The notes under the pieces are model-generated. The model made no database searches. It saw only the letters and a program-made list of their open reading frames with translations, and had not been told where the DNA came from. Shown one piece after another: positions 1 through 10,424 of a DNA stretch of 64,000 bases. Every line of letters begins with the position of its first letter. The first letter of the stretch is position 1. Source of the DNA: Nilaparvata lugens. Taxonomy: Eukaryota; Arthropoda; Insecta; Hemiptera; Delphacidae. The translations under genes were made by a program, and so were the position numbers. The stretch lies in the NCBI RefSeq assembly GCF_014356525.2, contig NC_052505.1, forward strand, positions 21,163,432 through 21,227,431. Direction: 5' to 3'.

Positions 1-2
1 AA

Positions 3-827
3 TATGAAGATTCATATTCTGATCTAAGAGAGATAAAAGCAGGAGTTCCGCAAGGAAGTGTTTTAGGACCAGTCCTTTATCTTCTCTTCACTAGTGATAT
101 CCCTAATTTGGAGGAGAATACCACAGCCACGTTCGCAGATGACACCGCCCTACTAGCAGTAGACAGTGATGTTGGTATTGCAACAGCGAAGCTTCAGAGA
201 TCTGTCAACAAGATACAAGACTGGACCAAAAAGTGGAGAATGAAGCTCAATGAGGAAAAGTCGATTCATGTTAACTTCACCAACAAGAGAGCTGTGTACC
301 TTCCAATCAACATCAATGGAATTAATATACCACATGAAAATCAAGCTAAATACCTAGGTATGACTCTTGATGCTAAGCTTCGCTGGAAAGAGCATGTCAA
401 AAAGAAAAAAGAAGAACTGAACATAAAATACAAGAAATTCTACTGGCTTATTGGAAGAAACTCATCACTTTCAATACCAAACAAATTGCTCCTCTACAAG
501 CAGATCTTCAAACCTGTTTGGACCTATGGAATACAACTATGGGGCTGCACCAAACAGAGCAACGTCACCATCATACAAAGATTCCAGAACAAGGTGCTCC
601 GAAACATCGTTGATGCTCCCTGGTATGTGCGGAACAGCGACATCCATAGGGACCTGGGAGTCAACATGGTATCCTGTGAGATTCAAAGGTATGCAGAAAG
701 TCATGAAGAACGGCTCCACCAACACACGAACGTCGAAGCAATCCAGCTGCTAGACAACGGAGGGTTGGTGCGGAGACTGAAAAGAAGGAAACCATTTGAA
801 TTGGTGTGCAGTGAAAGTGGTGTCTAG
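3..827 (+). CDS. Jockey-clade non-LTR retrotransposon ORF2, 3' part
   Basis: This is the C-terminal part of a reverse transcriptase that primes on nicked target DNA. The frame is open to the left window edge, so the 5' part lies outside. It reads the AGVPQGSVLGP block, then the catalytic FADD box (about 132-143), the KYLGMTLD block and a C-terminal region. The tail carries IQRFQNKVLR, APWYVRN, LLDNGG and RRLKRRKPFEL, which is the typical Jockey-clade ending. No stop or frameshift is seen up to the TAG at 825-827. The endonuclease and ORF1 are not in the window. Jockey assignment is recognition of the C-terminal pattern, and confidence is high. Confidence 0.92.
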   Translation, partial: YEDSYSDLREIKAGVPQGSVLGPVLYLLFTSDIPNLEENTTATFADDTALLAVDSDVGIATAKLQRSVNKIQDWTKKWRMKLNEEKSIHVNFTNKRAVYLPININGINIPHENQAKYLGMTLDAKLRWKEHVKKKKEELNIKYKKFYWLIGRNSSLSIPNKLLLYKQIFKPVWTYGIQLWGCTKQSNVTIIQRFQNKVLRNIVDAPWYVRNSDIHRDLGVNMVSCEIQRYAESHEERLHQHTNVEAIQLLDNGGLVRRLKRRKPFELVCSESGV

Positions 828-1098
828 TGAAAAAGCAGAGCAGTGATTGAGTGAAATCTAGCTTAAGTAGTACAGTTAATAGATGTACATAATAATTATT
901 AGTAGGTAGCAGTAAGAAATTCTAAAGAGAGTTTCACTGTAGTCCATATTATATACAATTAGTAAATTAGGTTTGATAAAATTTGCTCATTAGTCTCAAG
1001 ACTAGATAGCAATAGTAATGTGATAAACACAAATTAAAATACCTGAAATGACATTTTAAAAGTTGATAACTATAACCAAAGACCTTAAAGAGATAGGG
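828..1098 (+). other. Probable 3' UTR of the Jockey copy and flank
   Basis: There is no open frame of note. The sequence is AT-rich and follows the Jockey stop. I see no long poly-A that would mark the end of that element. The last 20 bases form one arm of a near palindrome (1077-1090 pairs with 6472-6485) that appears to have been the target of the next element. Confidence 0.4.
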
Positions 1099-1113
1099 AT
1101 ATGCATCTTTAAG
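1099..1113 (+). repeat. Left target-site duplication of non-LTR element 1
   Basis: ATATGCATCTTTAAG is found here and again at 6464-6478, directly repeated around the element. Fifteen bases is a normal length for target-primed reverse transcription. Confidence 0.65.
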
Positions 1114-1785
1114 CATATCTCTTCATATCAACCTCACCTCAAGGGGAGGTTGGCAGAACTGAGCTGCCTTGTTATTGCTTAAATTTGTTAGTGCGTATTT
1201 TTCATTAATTTCCAGTGGTTAAGGTTGTAATTAAGTTGCTAGTTGTATTTAAGTGATTTATGAAGTTCTTGTGTACCTGCTGATAATATCCATGAGTCAC
1301 CAACTGTAAGTAGAATACACTAATAACTAAGTGAAGCTCACAGATTTTTCACACCGTCTTAGCGATTTTCGGCCATTTCTAGCTACCGGTATTTACCTGA
1401 GATCAGTGCTATCAGTAAACAGCTACTGAATCGAACTGTCATCTCTCAACACAAGGACTGAGTAGTGACGTCGTTTAGAAGATAACGAGAATAACGAGGA
1501 AGTTTGATAGTGTTATCTCTATTATAACTGACAAAAGACCGCTACTCTACAGCTGTTCAACTGTTGCTTGTTTACCTGTAACCATGGTAATCTACTGACT
1601 TGGATTCGATCTCAAAATTGCGTTTTATCTGGCGGGCTTTTTGAATTGAAAAGATTGAATGAATCCTTACATATCCTGACTCAGGGGCTTCCTTCTCCGC
1701 TTTTGTCTTGATTGCCCTCTTGACGCTCCCTTATCCTTTTCCTTACATATATTTTATTCCTAATAACACTGACTTCATCTTTATA

Positions 1786-3314
1786 ATGTCTTTGAATAGA
1801 GTGATGCGTACCAGAGCTAGTCGAAATAATCAGATTCAAGGAATGGACGAAGAGATTGATAGTTTGAGAGAGGGCCTCATTAACCAAGAAGTAATTGACA
1901 TTGCGATTGATCTACATGCAACTCTAGTTGAAATTTGTAATAAATTCTCCAACGAAGCAGTTATAGATTTTATTCCCATAATCACATCACTTTTAAATAA
2001 CTATGACGCCTCATTGAAGGTAAATTCCGATCTGGAAAATATACTGAACGACGTGAATTTTGAAAATGAGTCCTTAATGGGAAAGTTGAAAATGGAGAGA
2101 GAAACAAGAACTCTGATAGTCGAAGATTCATTGACTAACGAGAAGCAGGCTGAGAGTGAGATTTGTGCTTCGAAGTTGAAAATCAAGGATTTGGAGGAAG
2201 CACTTCACACATTACAATTGGAGTTATCTTCAAAGGATGAAATAATGAAATTATTAGAAAAAGAGTCCGAAAGAATTTCATCAATGTTCAATGACGAAGA
2301 AATTAATTTTCAGCAAAATTCTATTGGAGTTGGAGATTTTATCACGCCTAGAAATACTGTTAAGATTAGAAAAAATCTTACTAGAGAGATTAATGCTATT
2401 GAGATTGAAAACAGATTTTCGGTGCTTTCTTCAAACGAGTCATCACCTCTGATTCCACACAGAATACAAGTAGAGGCTCAGGTTCACCGATTCTCTACTC
2501 GAACTGATCCCACTGAGACTCATCATTACAAGCGCCGTAAGATGGTTACCTCCAAAAAGAAACGGAGAGTTACTATTTTAGCGGATAGCCATGGGAAACT
2601 GCTTAGTAATTATATGAACGACCTGAGGGAGTAGTTTGAAGTTTTAGTTTGTTCTAAACCAGGTGCAAAGCTGAAGCACGTTATCCAGGATGGTCTTGGC
2701 TTAGTCAAGGATTTCACAGAAAATGATTGTGTTATCATATTGGCGGGGACAAATGACCTACATCGTGATGAACCCTTCCAGTTGACTTTGGATCAAGGAA
2801 TGAGATGTCTTACTGAGGTTGATTTGAGGACCAATGTCCTGGTTTGCGGTGTGCCCTACAGACATGATTATCCTGTTCTTAATGATAATATTTGCTATGC
2901 CAACTCCTACTTATCAAGAGCGGTGGAAGGATATACAGGAGTCTCAGCATCCACTATAAGGATATCAACAAGTTCCTGGGTAGATCTCATTTTACAAGGC
3001 ACGGTCTTCACCTTGGTCGGCGAGGGAAACGAATTCTGGGCAACCACCTGGCAGGATATGTGAGAGACTTTGCTGGAGATGGTCATGCATCCTTAAGTAC
3101 TGAAGTGACAGTGAAGGAAGCTAATTCCTGCGTGATCAGTTCTCCTATCATACAACCCCATCCTGCTGTGCCCCTTCCATCATCCAAGAGGACGCCGGTT
3201 CACATTTCAATCGATGACCAACCTGTACAGAATGAACTTCCAGTTGATTCTATTACCGTGGACAATCCTCTTGTCGCTCTCAATTCTCCGATTACTGATA
3301 ATTTAAACTATTAG
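1786..3314 (+). pseudogene. ORF1 of element 1: coiled coil plus SGNH esterase, broken
   Basis: The frame is open from 1708 but begins with TTG there. The first ATG is at 1786 (MSLNRVMRTRASRNN) and is the likelier start. Residues about 60-190 are rich in Leu, Glu and Lys and look like a coiled coil. The esterase begins with ILADSHGKL, a block-I serine motif. A TAG at 2632-2634 then interrupts the same frame, which resumes with the AGTND block near 2740. Near 2925-2935 a one-base shift moves the reading to the frame that carries the DxxH-like block HFTRHGLHL and runs to the TAG at 3312-3314. ORF1 proteins of this type bind element RNA; the role of the esterase is not settled. The two breaks should inactivate this copy. 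Confidence 0.82.
3302..3308 (+). promoter_or_regulatory. Candidate -1 frameshift heptamer T TTA AAC
   Basis: In the ORF1 frame the codons are AAT TTA AAC TAT TAG (3300-3314). The heptamer T TTA AAC therefore sits in the X XXY YYZ register, two codons before the ORF1 stop. A -1 slip continues from 3308 into the open ORF2 frame, whose nearest upstream stop is TAA at 3299-3301. I did not identify a clear downstream pseudoknot by eye. Confidence 0.6.
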
Positions 3315-6286
3315 CTTTTGACAAAGATAATTCCTCTGCTGAAAATTTACGACTCAGGGATGAATTTCAAAACTATTCTATTGACAGGGTGCCTGATACT
3401 GGTGTGGTTGTGGATTGTCAAACATTTGAATCACCGTGTGAAAATGGCTTCAACAATGATTTTAGCAAAGACAAACTTAATTGCTTATTTTGGAATATTC
3501 AGGGTATGTGTAAAAAATTTGATTATCTAGCCTTAATTTGCAAAAAATACAATATCAATGTACTTACAGTTGCTGAGCATTGGATAAAGGATACAGATTT
3601 GGAATTCACTTATCTGCCAGGCTTTATAACTGCCTCGGTTTTTTGCCGAGTAAATCAGTCTAGGGGTGGTGCAGCTATTTTTGTTGCTGATCATTTGGAA
3701 TTCTGGGAACTTGAACATATCAAAGTCATGTCAATTGAAATGGTATGTGAAATTTCAGCAGTAGAAATTATTAGGGACAAAATTATAATCTTGTCTGTCT
3801 ATAGACCATATAATAGAAATATTAATTATTTTAAAAACTTTTTATCTTGTCTTTATAATGTGTTGAGTTCAGTGTTTAAAAATGGATACAATCTAGTCAT
3901 ATGTGGTGATTTTAATGTGAATTTTATTGGTAACGATTATTTTAAAAAAGATTTATTGAATTTATTTGAATGTTTCGGATTAGATATGACTGTAAAGGGT
4001 ATTACTAGACCTGGTCTGGATGGCATTTCTGATGGAACTTGTATAGATAATATTTTGACTGATGTCCACAATAGTGTATGGACTTCTGAAATAATTCATA
4101 TGCTTTTATCTGATCATGACGCTGTATTTTTGAGATTTAATTTTATCAACAGGTATGGTAGAAGTACCAATAGTATTGTTAATAGGACTAAGTTTAGGTT
4201 AATCAGTGATGATAACGTAAGAGTTTTTCATGGTCATTTGAATTCCATTAACTGGATTGACGTTTACTATATAATAGATATTAAGGATAGATATAGAAAA
4301 TTTTTTGAATTATTCATGGGGGCTGTAAATGGTGCGTTCCAATTAAAAAATGTACGTTCCCACAAAGTCAAGCCAAATAACGAGTGGTATAATGACAATC
4401 TTAAAAAATTAAAAGTTAAATGTGATGGGCTGTATCATTTATATAAAACTTACAGAACACCAGAAATTCTCACCACATATAAAGAAGCTAGAAAATCATA
4501 CAGGATAGAAACTAAAAAGACAAGAATTGAATATCATAATAAAATCATAAGTAGATCCACCAATAAGAATAAAACAGTGTGGAGAATTGTTAATGGTCTC
4601 ACCGGCAGTGCTAATAATGCGGCCAGATCCCAGACTCCTGTTGATGTCACTTCTGATGAATTCAATGACTTTTTTGTGGATTCTATTTCTCTGATAAGCA
4701 GAGATATACCTGTCAGTATTAATGATTCAACTTTCTATTTTAGCAAATTGCAACAGCCTAGTGTACATTTCTCATTTAAGCCTGTAACTGTAGAGAAAGT
4801 ATTTGACACTATTTTAAAATTGAGTAATAGTAAGTGTCTGGATATTTATGGTTTGAATGCTTTAATCTTGAAAATAGCAGCTGGTAATATATGTGAAGTG
4901 TTGGCATACTTGTTCAATGAATTTGTTGTTGCTACTGGCACTTATCCAGAGGAGCTAAAAAATGTTAAAGTTTTACCTCTTCATAAGAAGGGATCAAGGA
5001 AAGAGAAAGGTAATTTCAGACCGATTGCTATTGTTCCTGTATTTTCAAAGGTATTTGAGACTCTAATGTATGAACAAATGTCAATCTATTTTGAGTCCAA
5101 CAACATTTTCTCTGAAAAACAATTTGGTTTCCGGTCTGGAAGAAGTACTAATGATCCCATACTTAATGTGGTTAGTGGTGTAATTAGCAACCTAGAGAGT
5201 GGTGATTCTGTTGGTCTAAGGTCATACGATTTTTCCAAAGCCTTTGATACTGTGCAGCACAAGATTTTAGGTGACAAACTAAATTTTTATGGTTTTACTC
5301 GAAGTGCAGTTCAACTTGTATTGTCCTATTTAAGTAGCAGGAATCAATTTGTTTACAAAGATGGCGTCCTGTCCAATGGTAGACTAGTTGATTACGGCGT
5401 GCCTCAAGGCTCTATCTTAGGACCCATTCTATTTAATATTTATATAAATGATTTGCCAATAAATATGGATAGCAATAGTAAAGATGGGTACCGATTTGCA
5501 GATGATTTTGGCTTGAAAATAAATTGCCCCTCTAAGCATGATCTTGAAAGTGAGAGGAATCAAAGTTATTTGGTTCTAAAAGATTGGTGTGCAGCAAATA
5601 ATCTTTCTCTCAATGATAGTAAAACCGCTGACATTAACTTTGCATTCAGAAAGGTTAAGGGTGAGACTCCATTGAAGTTTTTAGGTGTTTTTATTGACCC
5701 TTGTCTGTCGTGGGATGCACACATTGACTATTTATCAGGTAGGATGGCTAAAGGATTGTATATGTTACGGAGACTATGTGTAACTGTGGATGTGTCTGTA
5801 CTAGTGAATATTTACTATGCACACATCCAGAGTCTCCTTTCTTACGGAATAATGCTTTGGGCAAACAGTGTAAACGCCAAATCAATTTTTGTTCTTCAAA
5901 AGAAAGCAATAAGAATAATATGCAAGCTACCATATAATGCACATTGTAGACCTTATTTCATTCACTTAGGTATCCTGACGTTGCCGTCGTTATATGTCTT
6001 AAAAATATTATGTTATGTACGAGGCAATTTGAATAAGTATGATTCTAATAGCTTCCATAGTTTAAATACAAGAAATAGACACAAACTTAGAATTCCATTG
6101 TACAGTCACACTAAATCACAAAGAAACTGGCACTTCACATCTATCAAATTATATAACTCCACACCTGACCACTTGAAGGAACTCATATGCACACAATTTA
6201 AAAAAGTATTGAAAGCAGTGTTAATTGATGAATGTTTGTACACCGTACATGACTATTTTAGAATAGATTGGAATCGTTTTATGTGA
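3302..6286 (+). CDS. ORF2 of element 1: AP endonuclease and reverse transcriptase
   Basis: The frame is open from 3302 and has no ATG before the endonuclease. The nearest in-frame start-like codon is GTG at 3389, and the first ATG lies inside the endonuclease. Counting from 3389, endonuclease motifs are WNIQG (about 35-39), AEHW with E63, CGDFN with D174, and SDHD with D242 and H243. The reverse transcriptase has YRP-type fingers (FRPIAI), YDFSKAFD (about 613-620), GVPQGSILGP and FADD (703-706). A C-terminal region with SYGIMLWA and CRPYFIHLG follows. No stop or frameshift is seen over about 960 residues. It nicks target DNA and copies element RNA at the nick. Expression probably needs the -1 frameshift described at 3302-3308. 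Confidence 0.93.
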   Translation, partial: FKLLAFDKDNSSAENLRLRDEFQNYSIDRVPDTGVVVDCQTFESPCENGFNNDFSKDKLNCLFWNIQGMCKKFDYLALICKKYNINVLTVAEHWIKDTDLEFTYLPGFITASVFCRVNQSRGGAAIFVADHLEFWELEHIKVMSIEMVCEISAVEIIRDKIIILSVYRPYNRNINYFKNFLSCLYNVLSSVFKNGYNLVICGDFNVNFIGNDYFKKDLLNLFECFGLDMTVKGITRPGLDGISDGTCIDNILTDVHNSVWTSEIIHMLLSDHDAVFLRFNFINRYGRSTNSIVNRTKFRLISDDNVRVFHGHLNSINWIDVYYIIDIKDRYRKFFELFMGAVNGAFQLKNVRSHKVKPNNEWYNDNLKKLKVKCDGLYHLYKTYRTPEILTTYKEARKSYRIETKKTRIEYHNKIISRSTNKNKTVWRIVNGLTGSANNAARSQTPVDVTSDEFNDFFVDSISLISRDIPVSINDSTFYFSKLQQPSVHFSFKPVTVEKVFDTILKLSNSKCLDIYGLNALILKIAAGNICEVLAYLFNEFVVATGTYPEELKNVKVLPLHKKGSRKEKGNFRPIAIVPVFSKVFETLMYEQMSIYFESNNIFSEKQFGFRSGRSTNDPILNVVSGVISNLESGDSVGLRSYDFSKAFDTVQHKILGDKLNFYGFTRSAVQLVLSYLSSRNQFVYKDGVLSNGRLVDYGVPQGSILGPILFNIYINDLPINMDSNSKDGYRFADDFGLKINCPSKHDLESERNQSYLVLKDWCAANNLSLNDSKTADINFAFRKVKGETPLKFLGVFIDPCLSWDAHIDYLSGRMAKGLYMLRRLCVTVDVSVLVNIYYAHIQSLLSYGIMLWANSVNAKSIFVLQKKAIRIICKLPYNAHCRPYFIHLGILTLPSLYVLKILCYVRGNLNKYDSNSFHSLNTRNRHKLRIPLYSHTKSQRNWHFTSIKLYNSTPDHLKELICTQFKKVLKAVLIDECLYTVHDYFRIDWNRFM

Positions 6287-6412
6287 TTCATGTGTTATTT
6301 TATTGTTCTGATACTGACTGATCTTAGTGTTTTTGTGTTTGTTTTGACTTACTTTAGTGTTAAAAAATTGACGAAGTCCATGTATTCATGTGAATATTTT
6401 ATGACCAATAAA

Positions 6413-6449
6413 ATTCTATTCTATTCTATTCTATTCTATTCTATTCTAT
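6413..6449 (+). repeat. ATTCT pentanucleotide tail
   Basis: About seven ATTCT units close element 1, just after an AATAAA-type signal. A short tandem repeat in place of poly-A is usual for CR1/L2-type elements. Confidence 0.8.
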
Positions 6450-6463
6450 CTCTTTATGCAGAG

Positions 6464-6478
6464 ATATGCATCTTTAAG
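6464..6478 (+). repeat. Right target-site duplication of non-LTR element 1
   Basis: Copy of the 15-bp word at 1099-1113. The following bases, 6472-6485, are the inverse complement of 1077-1090. Confidence 0.65.
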
Positions 6479-7244
6479 GTCTTTGACTATAACCATCCTG
6501 GACTTCATCCATGCTTCAGTTAGCCTACCCACATAGGTTAGAACTACGTATCGGTATTTAATAATATTGAAAAGTTATTTCAGAATTAATCCATTGAAAT
6601 TACTTATTTTAAATAGGATTTCTATTTTTCTATTATTTTTAAAAGAAATTGGAATAGAATACCTACCAAATAACTTAATTTTTGTTGTTTTGAAATTCAG
6701 ATTGTTGTATCACAGCTTTTCAAACTAGCCACCATTTCAGGTTTGTATAAAAATAAAAATCTGATCTCTCTGATATAAAAGCAAATTTTTGAATCAAATT
6801 ATGAAAAAATATATTTTCTTGATCAATTTGATATTAAATTGATTATTTTATCAAGGAAATGATAATTATTATTAGATTAAATTTAATGGAATGAATTGAG
6901 TAACAGCTGTGTATAGTCAGTGGCAAAATGGAGAGACTTGGCAACGTTTTTCTCCTATCTTTCTTCACTGCCATTATAACATGGACCTCACTATATCTTT
7001 AATGGAACATTCCATGCCATGATCACCAGATGTTTAGGATGTAAATATGAATTGAATTGAACAAAAAGATAGAAGCAAGAATCAAAAACAAAAAGATAGA
7101 TCCAAGTCATTTGAATTGGAGAAATTTAATAACAGACAAGAATTTACATGAATTTTCAACTGTATATATTTCCTGCTAGAATATATATTTGAATACAATT
7201 TTTGAAATATATATTTATTGGATTGAATAGGATAATCGAAATAG
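6479..7244. other. Noncoding AT-rich spacer with a MITE end
   Basis: No credible gene. Around 6950-7000 the motif CTGCCATTATAAC followed by a CCTCACTATA-type end matches one terminus of the TA-duplicating MITE family seen at 38214-38428, apparently a truncated or diverged copy. Confidence 0.45.
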
Positions 7245-7816
7245 CAAATCCAATTTGAAGAAAAAAGTAGTAATATTTTCAAACTAGATCACAAAATAAT
7301 TAATACTAGAGGAATTTTTGTTACCATGAATATATAATAATTAGTATGAATACTCATTTATTTATGCTCAATAGACCAGCAAGGGCTCAGCTTTTAGCGG
7401 GTGATAAATTTACAATAAATTCGCAAAATGACAAACGAAAAACTAAACTATACGTTTACAACAATTGGCCTCCTAACACCCCTATAGCCAACCCTAACCA
7501 CCTCAAATTACCGTCGTTGCTCGTGTATGTACACACCTTAAAAAAAATTTACTTTCTACTTTTCAAAAAATCCAAAGCAAAATTCGTTGGTTCGCGTCAT
7601 ACGCGTAATTTTCCAAATTGAGACAGAATGCCGGTATGTACAGTTTGAAAAAAATGTTCACGACGATCAGTCAACGATAATAATCAACAAGTCAGCTTTT
7701 CCTAACGTGTTTGTTAAATGTATACCAGGTTCTTAATACAGTATTTTACGTTTTTCAAACATTAATTGAATAAAATTTACACTATGAACAGAGATATTGT
7801 GGAATTTATCCATATT

Positions 7817-7983
7817 AAAAACGATATTGTCAGTTCCACATAATTTATTTGAGCCAAAATTGAGTTCCAATGCACTAAAGCATCATCTTAAAATGAAAAA
7901 AGACCACTGAAGATGATGCCTTAGTGCATTGAAACTTAAGTTTGGCTTGAATAAATTATGTGGAACTGACAGTATCGTTTTTA
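7817..7983. repeat. Imperfect foldback, arms about 70 bp
   Basis: The left arm starts AAAACGATATTGTCAG and the right arm ends CTGACAGTATCGTTTT; ATAATTTATT and its complement lie inside. The arms are separated by about 25 bases. A sister copy is at 41977-42141 in repeat B. Confidence 0.7.
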
Positions 7984-8510
7984 TTTCAACTTGATTAAAT
8001 TAATATTTTGTGGATCAATAATTATTTTATACGTTGTTTCAAATAAAAGCTTTGATAATATTTTTACTGTATTTTTTTTCATAAAAATGTACTCTAGTTT
8101 TTGGAGTGCGCATCGTACACGAGCAAATACAGTACTTACAATAGACAATTGTATTTGTTTAATTTATTCACTTACAAACTAACTAGAGCTGAATTCACAA
8201 TGGTTGGATTGGAGAAATTTAATAACAGACAAGAATTTATATAAATTTTCAACTGTGAACTAAAATATATATTAGAATACAATTTTTGAAATATATATTT
8301 ATTAAGATTGAATAGGATTATCATGATAGCCGATCAATTTCATTCTTAAAATTATTATTTAACAGTAGACAAATGGGAAAAAACCAATAATATTGTGACG
8401 AAGTTCACCCAGCATAAGCTGAGCTATGGCTAGAATAATGTATGGAATAAGTAATATGTTTTTTAATTCATAAGGGAGTGATTAATAAAAAAGAATTTAT
8501 TTAATCAGTA

Positions 8511-8699
8511 AAGCCCTGCACAAACACAATGATTTTTTTTTTGTTTGTACGATATTTTGCCGTCCTTATGAATATCCTATCAGATTAAACGGAACTTGAC
8601 AAACATAATCTGTTTGAAATCATCTGTTTAATCTAATAGAATTTATAAGTACGGCAAAATACTGTACGAACAAAAATCAATGTGTGACTGCGGGGTTTA
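8511..8699. mobile_element. Short TIR element (MITE-like), about 190 bp
   Basis: The ends AAGCCCTGCA and TGCGGGGTTT are inverted matches. Arms of about 75 bp contain TACGATATTTTGCC on the left and GGCAAAATACTGTA on the right. A sister copy is at 42753-42933. It has no coding capacity. Confidence 0.6.
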
Positions 8700-9110
8700 A
8701 GGCTCTTGGCTTGAGAATTAGAATAAATATAATGGTTTATAATTTTGACAACATAGCTGGGTGGGCTATGGCTTAGAAAAATTGAGAATTTGGTATTAAT
8801 ATTTACTTCATTAAAGTATCAACTAATTGGATATAAGTATTATTATAGAAATAGTAAAGCTTTGGATTGTCGATTTAAAACAAAAATTGTATCCATATTT
8901 TTAAAATGAATTAGAACATAAACAAAATCAGAGGGATTAATTGATATAGACTGCTTATTCAAGTATTCTCAATAGAACAGCCAGAGCTCAGCTTGTAGCA
9001 AATGAAAAATTAAAATAATTACTTACAATAGGCAAAAGTCTTAGTTGAAAAAAATTACTTCCAAACTAATGGGAAGAAAATTTAAAATAGTTGAATTGGA
9101 ATAAAATTGA

Positions 9111-9114
9111 TAAC
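9111..9114 (+). repeat. Target-site duplication TAAC (left)
   Basis: TAAC directly precedes the left LTR and is repeated at 18406-18409 after the right LTR. The unoccupied paralogue at 43469-43472 has a single TAAC. Confidence 0.88.
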
Positions 9115-9941
9115 TGTAAACAATATGTGGACGGCAGGATAAACCTCCACCAAATATGTAAGCAATATGTGCCTCCACCAATTATGTAAAGGTGGGGAAA
9201 TGAAAAACAAGAAATGATCGTACTGGTTTTGATAATTAAAACAAAACAATAAATTATTTGTACAAAAATTAGAATTATAATTATAAATTATGAAATAACA
9301 ATAAATATATGAATATTTCAAGGGCTACTCGCTTGGCTGCTAGTGAAGATTAAATTTGTTGTGATTATGGAAAATTTAATACAATGACTCAGTAGTCACC
9401 TACCTTATGATAATGGCCCCCAATTTGGCATCCACTGGTTAAACGCGACGTTAATTATTAATGAAAAATAAATAAAAAAACTGATCTAATGAAGTGGGTT
9501 CAGATCCCTTCTTATTCAATAATACAATTCTCTTTAAACTGCCCGAACTGTGACAGGAAAACTGTATTATAAAACAAGAACAAAATCTATCCCCTTCACC
9601 AGAACGGCCGGACTTTACTCACAGTCCTAACGAACGAGCTCACACACACCACTAGTAAAATTTTGGGTATTAATATATAACTCAGTCAATGCCAAACATG
9701 AAGCCATTTCAAATACATATTTTTATCAGTCGCACAAGCGAGCACGTTTGTTATGAAAAACAAAAGAGAAGCTACAATAATTTTGATAACAAGTGAAATA
9801 AACAATCTTTCTGTCGATGACAAAACTGTTCAAAGGCAGAAACACCGTTCATTAAACTTTTCGTAAATAAAAACTCTAAAATCCTGATCAATATGAGATA
9901 AATATATGAATCATATATATGTCCCATATGACCAGGTGACA
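9115..9941 (-). repeat. 3' LTR of the gag-env element
   Basis: 827 bp, near-identical to 17577-18405. The boundaries are fixed by the end of identity, by the TGT/ACA termini and by the adjacent TAAC. Confidence 0.9.
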
Positions 9942-10424
9942 CATCACCCATCCCGCTGAAAGACTCGTCCCTGAGTCTGTAGTCAAGAGGAGAACAAAAA
10001 AAAAATAATGATTAAACAAAATAATATACTCGGGAAACAAACGTGTGCCTGATTGACTTGATAATGCTACTATACATTGAAATCAAACTTTTACATAGAA
10101 AGGTAGGTTACTCAAACTAAATTACAAACATTCAAATCAAATTCAAAACGAAACTATGCTGCACAATAACATTGATTATATATGAAACTAACTTTCAATA
10201 TTATACACATTAATATACATGAATATTATGAAAAGAAAATCTCAATTGACAATAATTTATTTGTGAATCAACATTGAACTACTTCAAAAGCTGCAATAAA
10301 AATCGAAGAAGAGAAAAAAAAACTTTATAAGTACATTATGACTCATAACTATATAGGCAAGAAAAAAAACAAGAAAACAGTTATCATCAAACAGTTAATC
10401 CATCAAAAAGTAACTATATAACTC
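9942..10424 (-). other. Region between env and the 3' LTR, with possible polypurine tract
   Basis: Noncoding and AT-rich. On the minus strand the bases abutting the LTR (9942-9957) read AGCGGGATGGGTGATG, a purine-rich stretch in the position expected for the polypurine tract that primes plus-strand synthesis. The tract is not clean, so the call is tentative. Confidence 0.45.

Larger units (their letters stand above)
1114..6463 (+). mobile_element. Full-length esterase-type non-LTR retrotransposon (element 1)
   Basis: The element is about 5.35 kb. It has a 5' UTR of about 670 bp, ORF1 with a coiled coil and an SGNH-type esterase, ORF2 with an AP endonuclease and reverse transcriptase, and a tail of ATTCT repeats. 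An esterase in ORF1 is known from the CR1/L2/Rex1-type groups of the Jockey superfamily, so I place it there without naming a clade. ORF1 carries one nonsense codon and one frameshift, while ORF2 is fully open, so the copy is relatively young but defective. The 15-bp direct repeat supports the ends. About 14 bases lie between the pentanucleotide tail and the right repeat, so the exact 3' end is uncertain. Confidence 0.85.
7245..9114. repeat. Dispersed repeat A (left part)
   Basis: About 1.9 kb that is clearly paralogous to 41400-43472. The match resumes after the LTR element at 18406 and runs to about 18580. It contains the foldback at 7817-7983 and the TIR element at 8511-8699, both also in the paralogue. 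A degenerate second copy of its own start, with the words CTCAATAGA and AGAGCTCAGCTTGTA, is found near 8965-9000, so the unit is partly tandem. The short open frame at 7346-7621 is not convincing as a gene (see rejected items). Confidence 0.75.

Noticed and set aside
7346..7621. Open frame of 91 residues with a similar one at 41497-41739 (LNRxARAQL...WPPNTPIANPNHLKL)
   Set aside because: The two copies differ mostly at amino-acid-changing positions and end differently. They lie in a dispersed repeat, so conservation reflects recent copying rather than coding.
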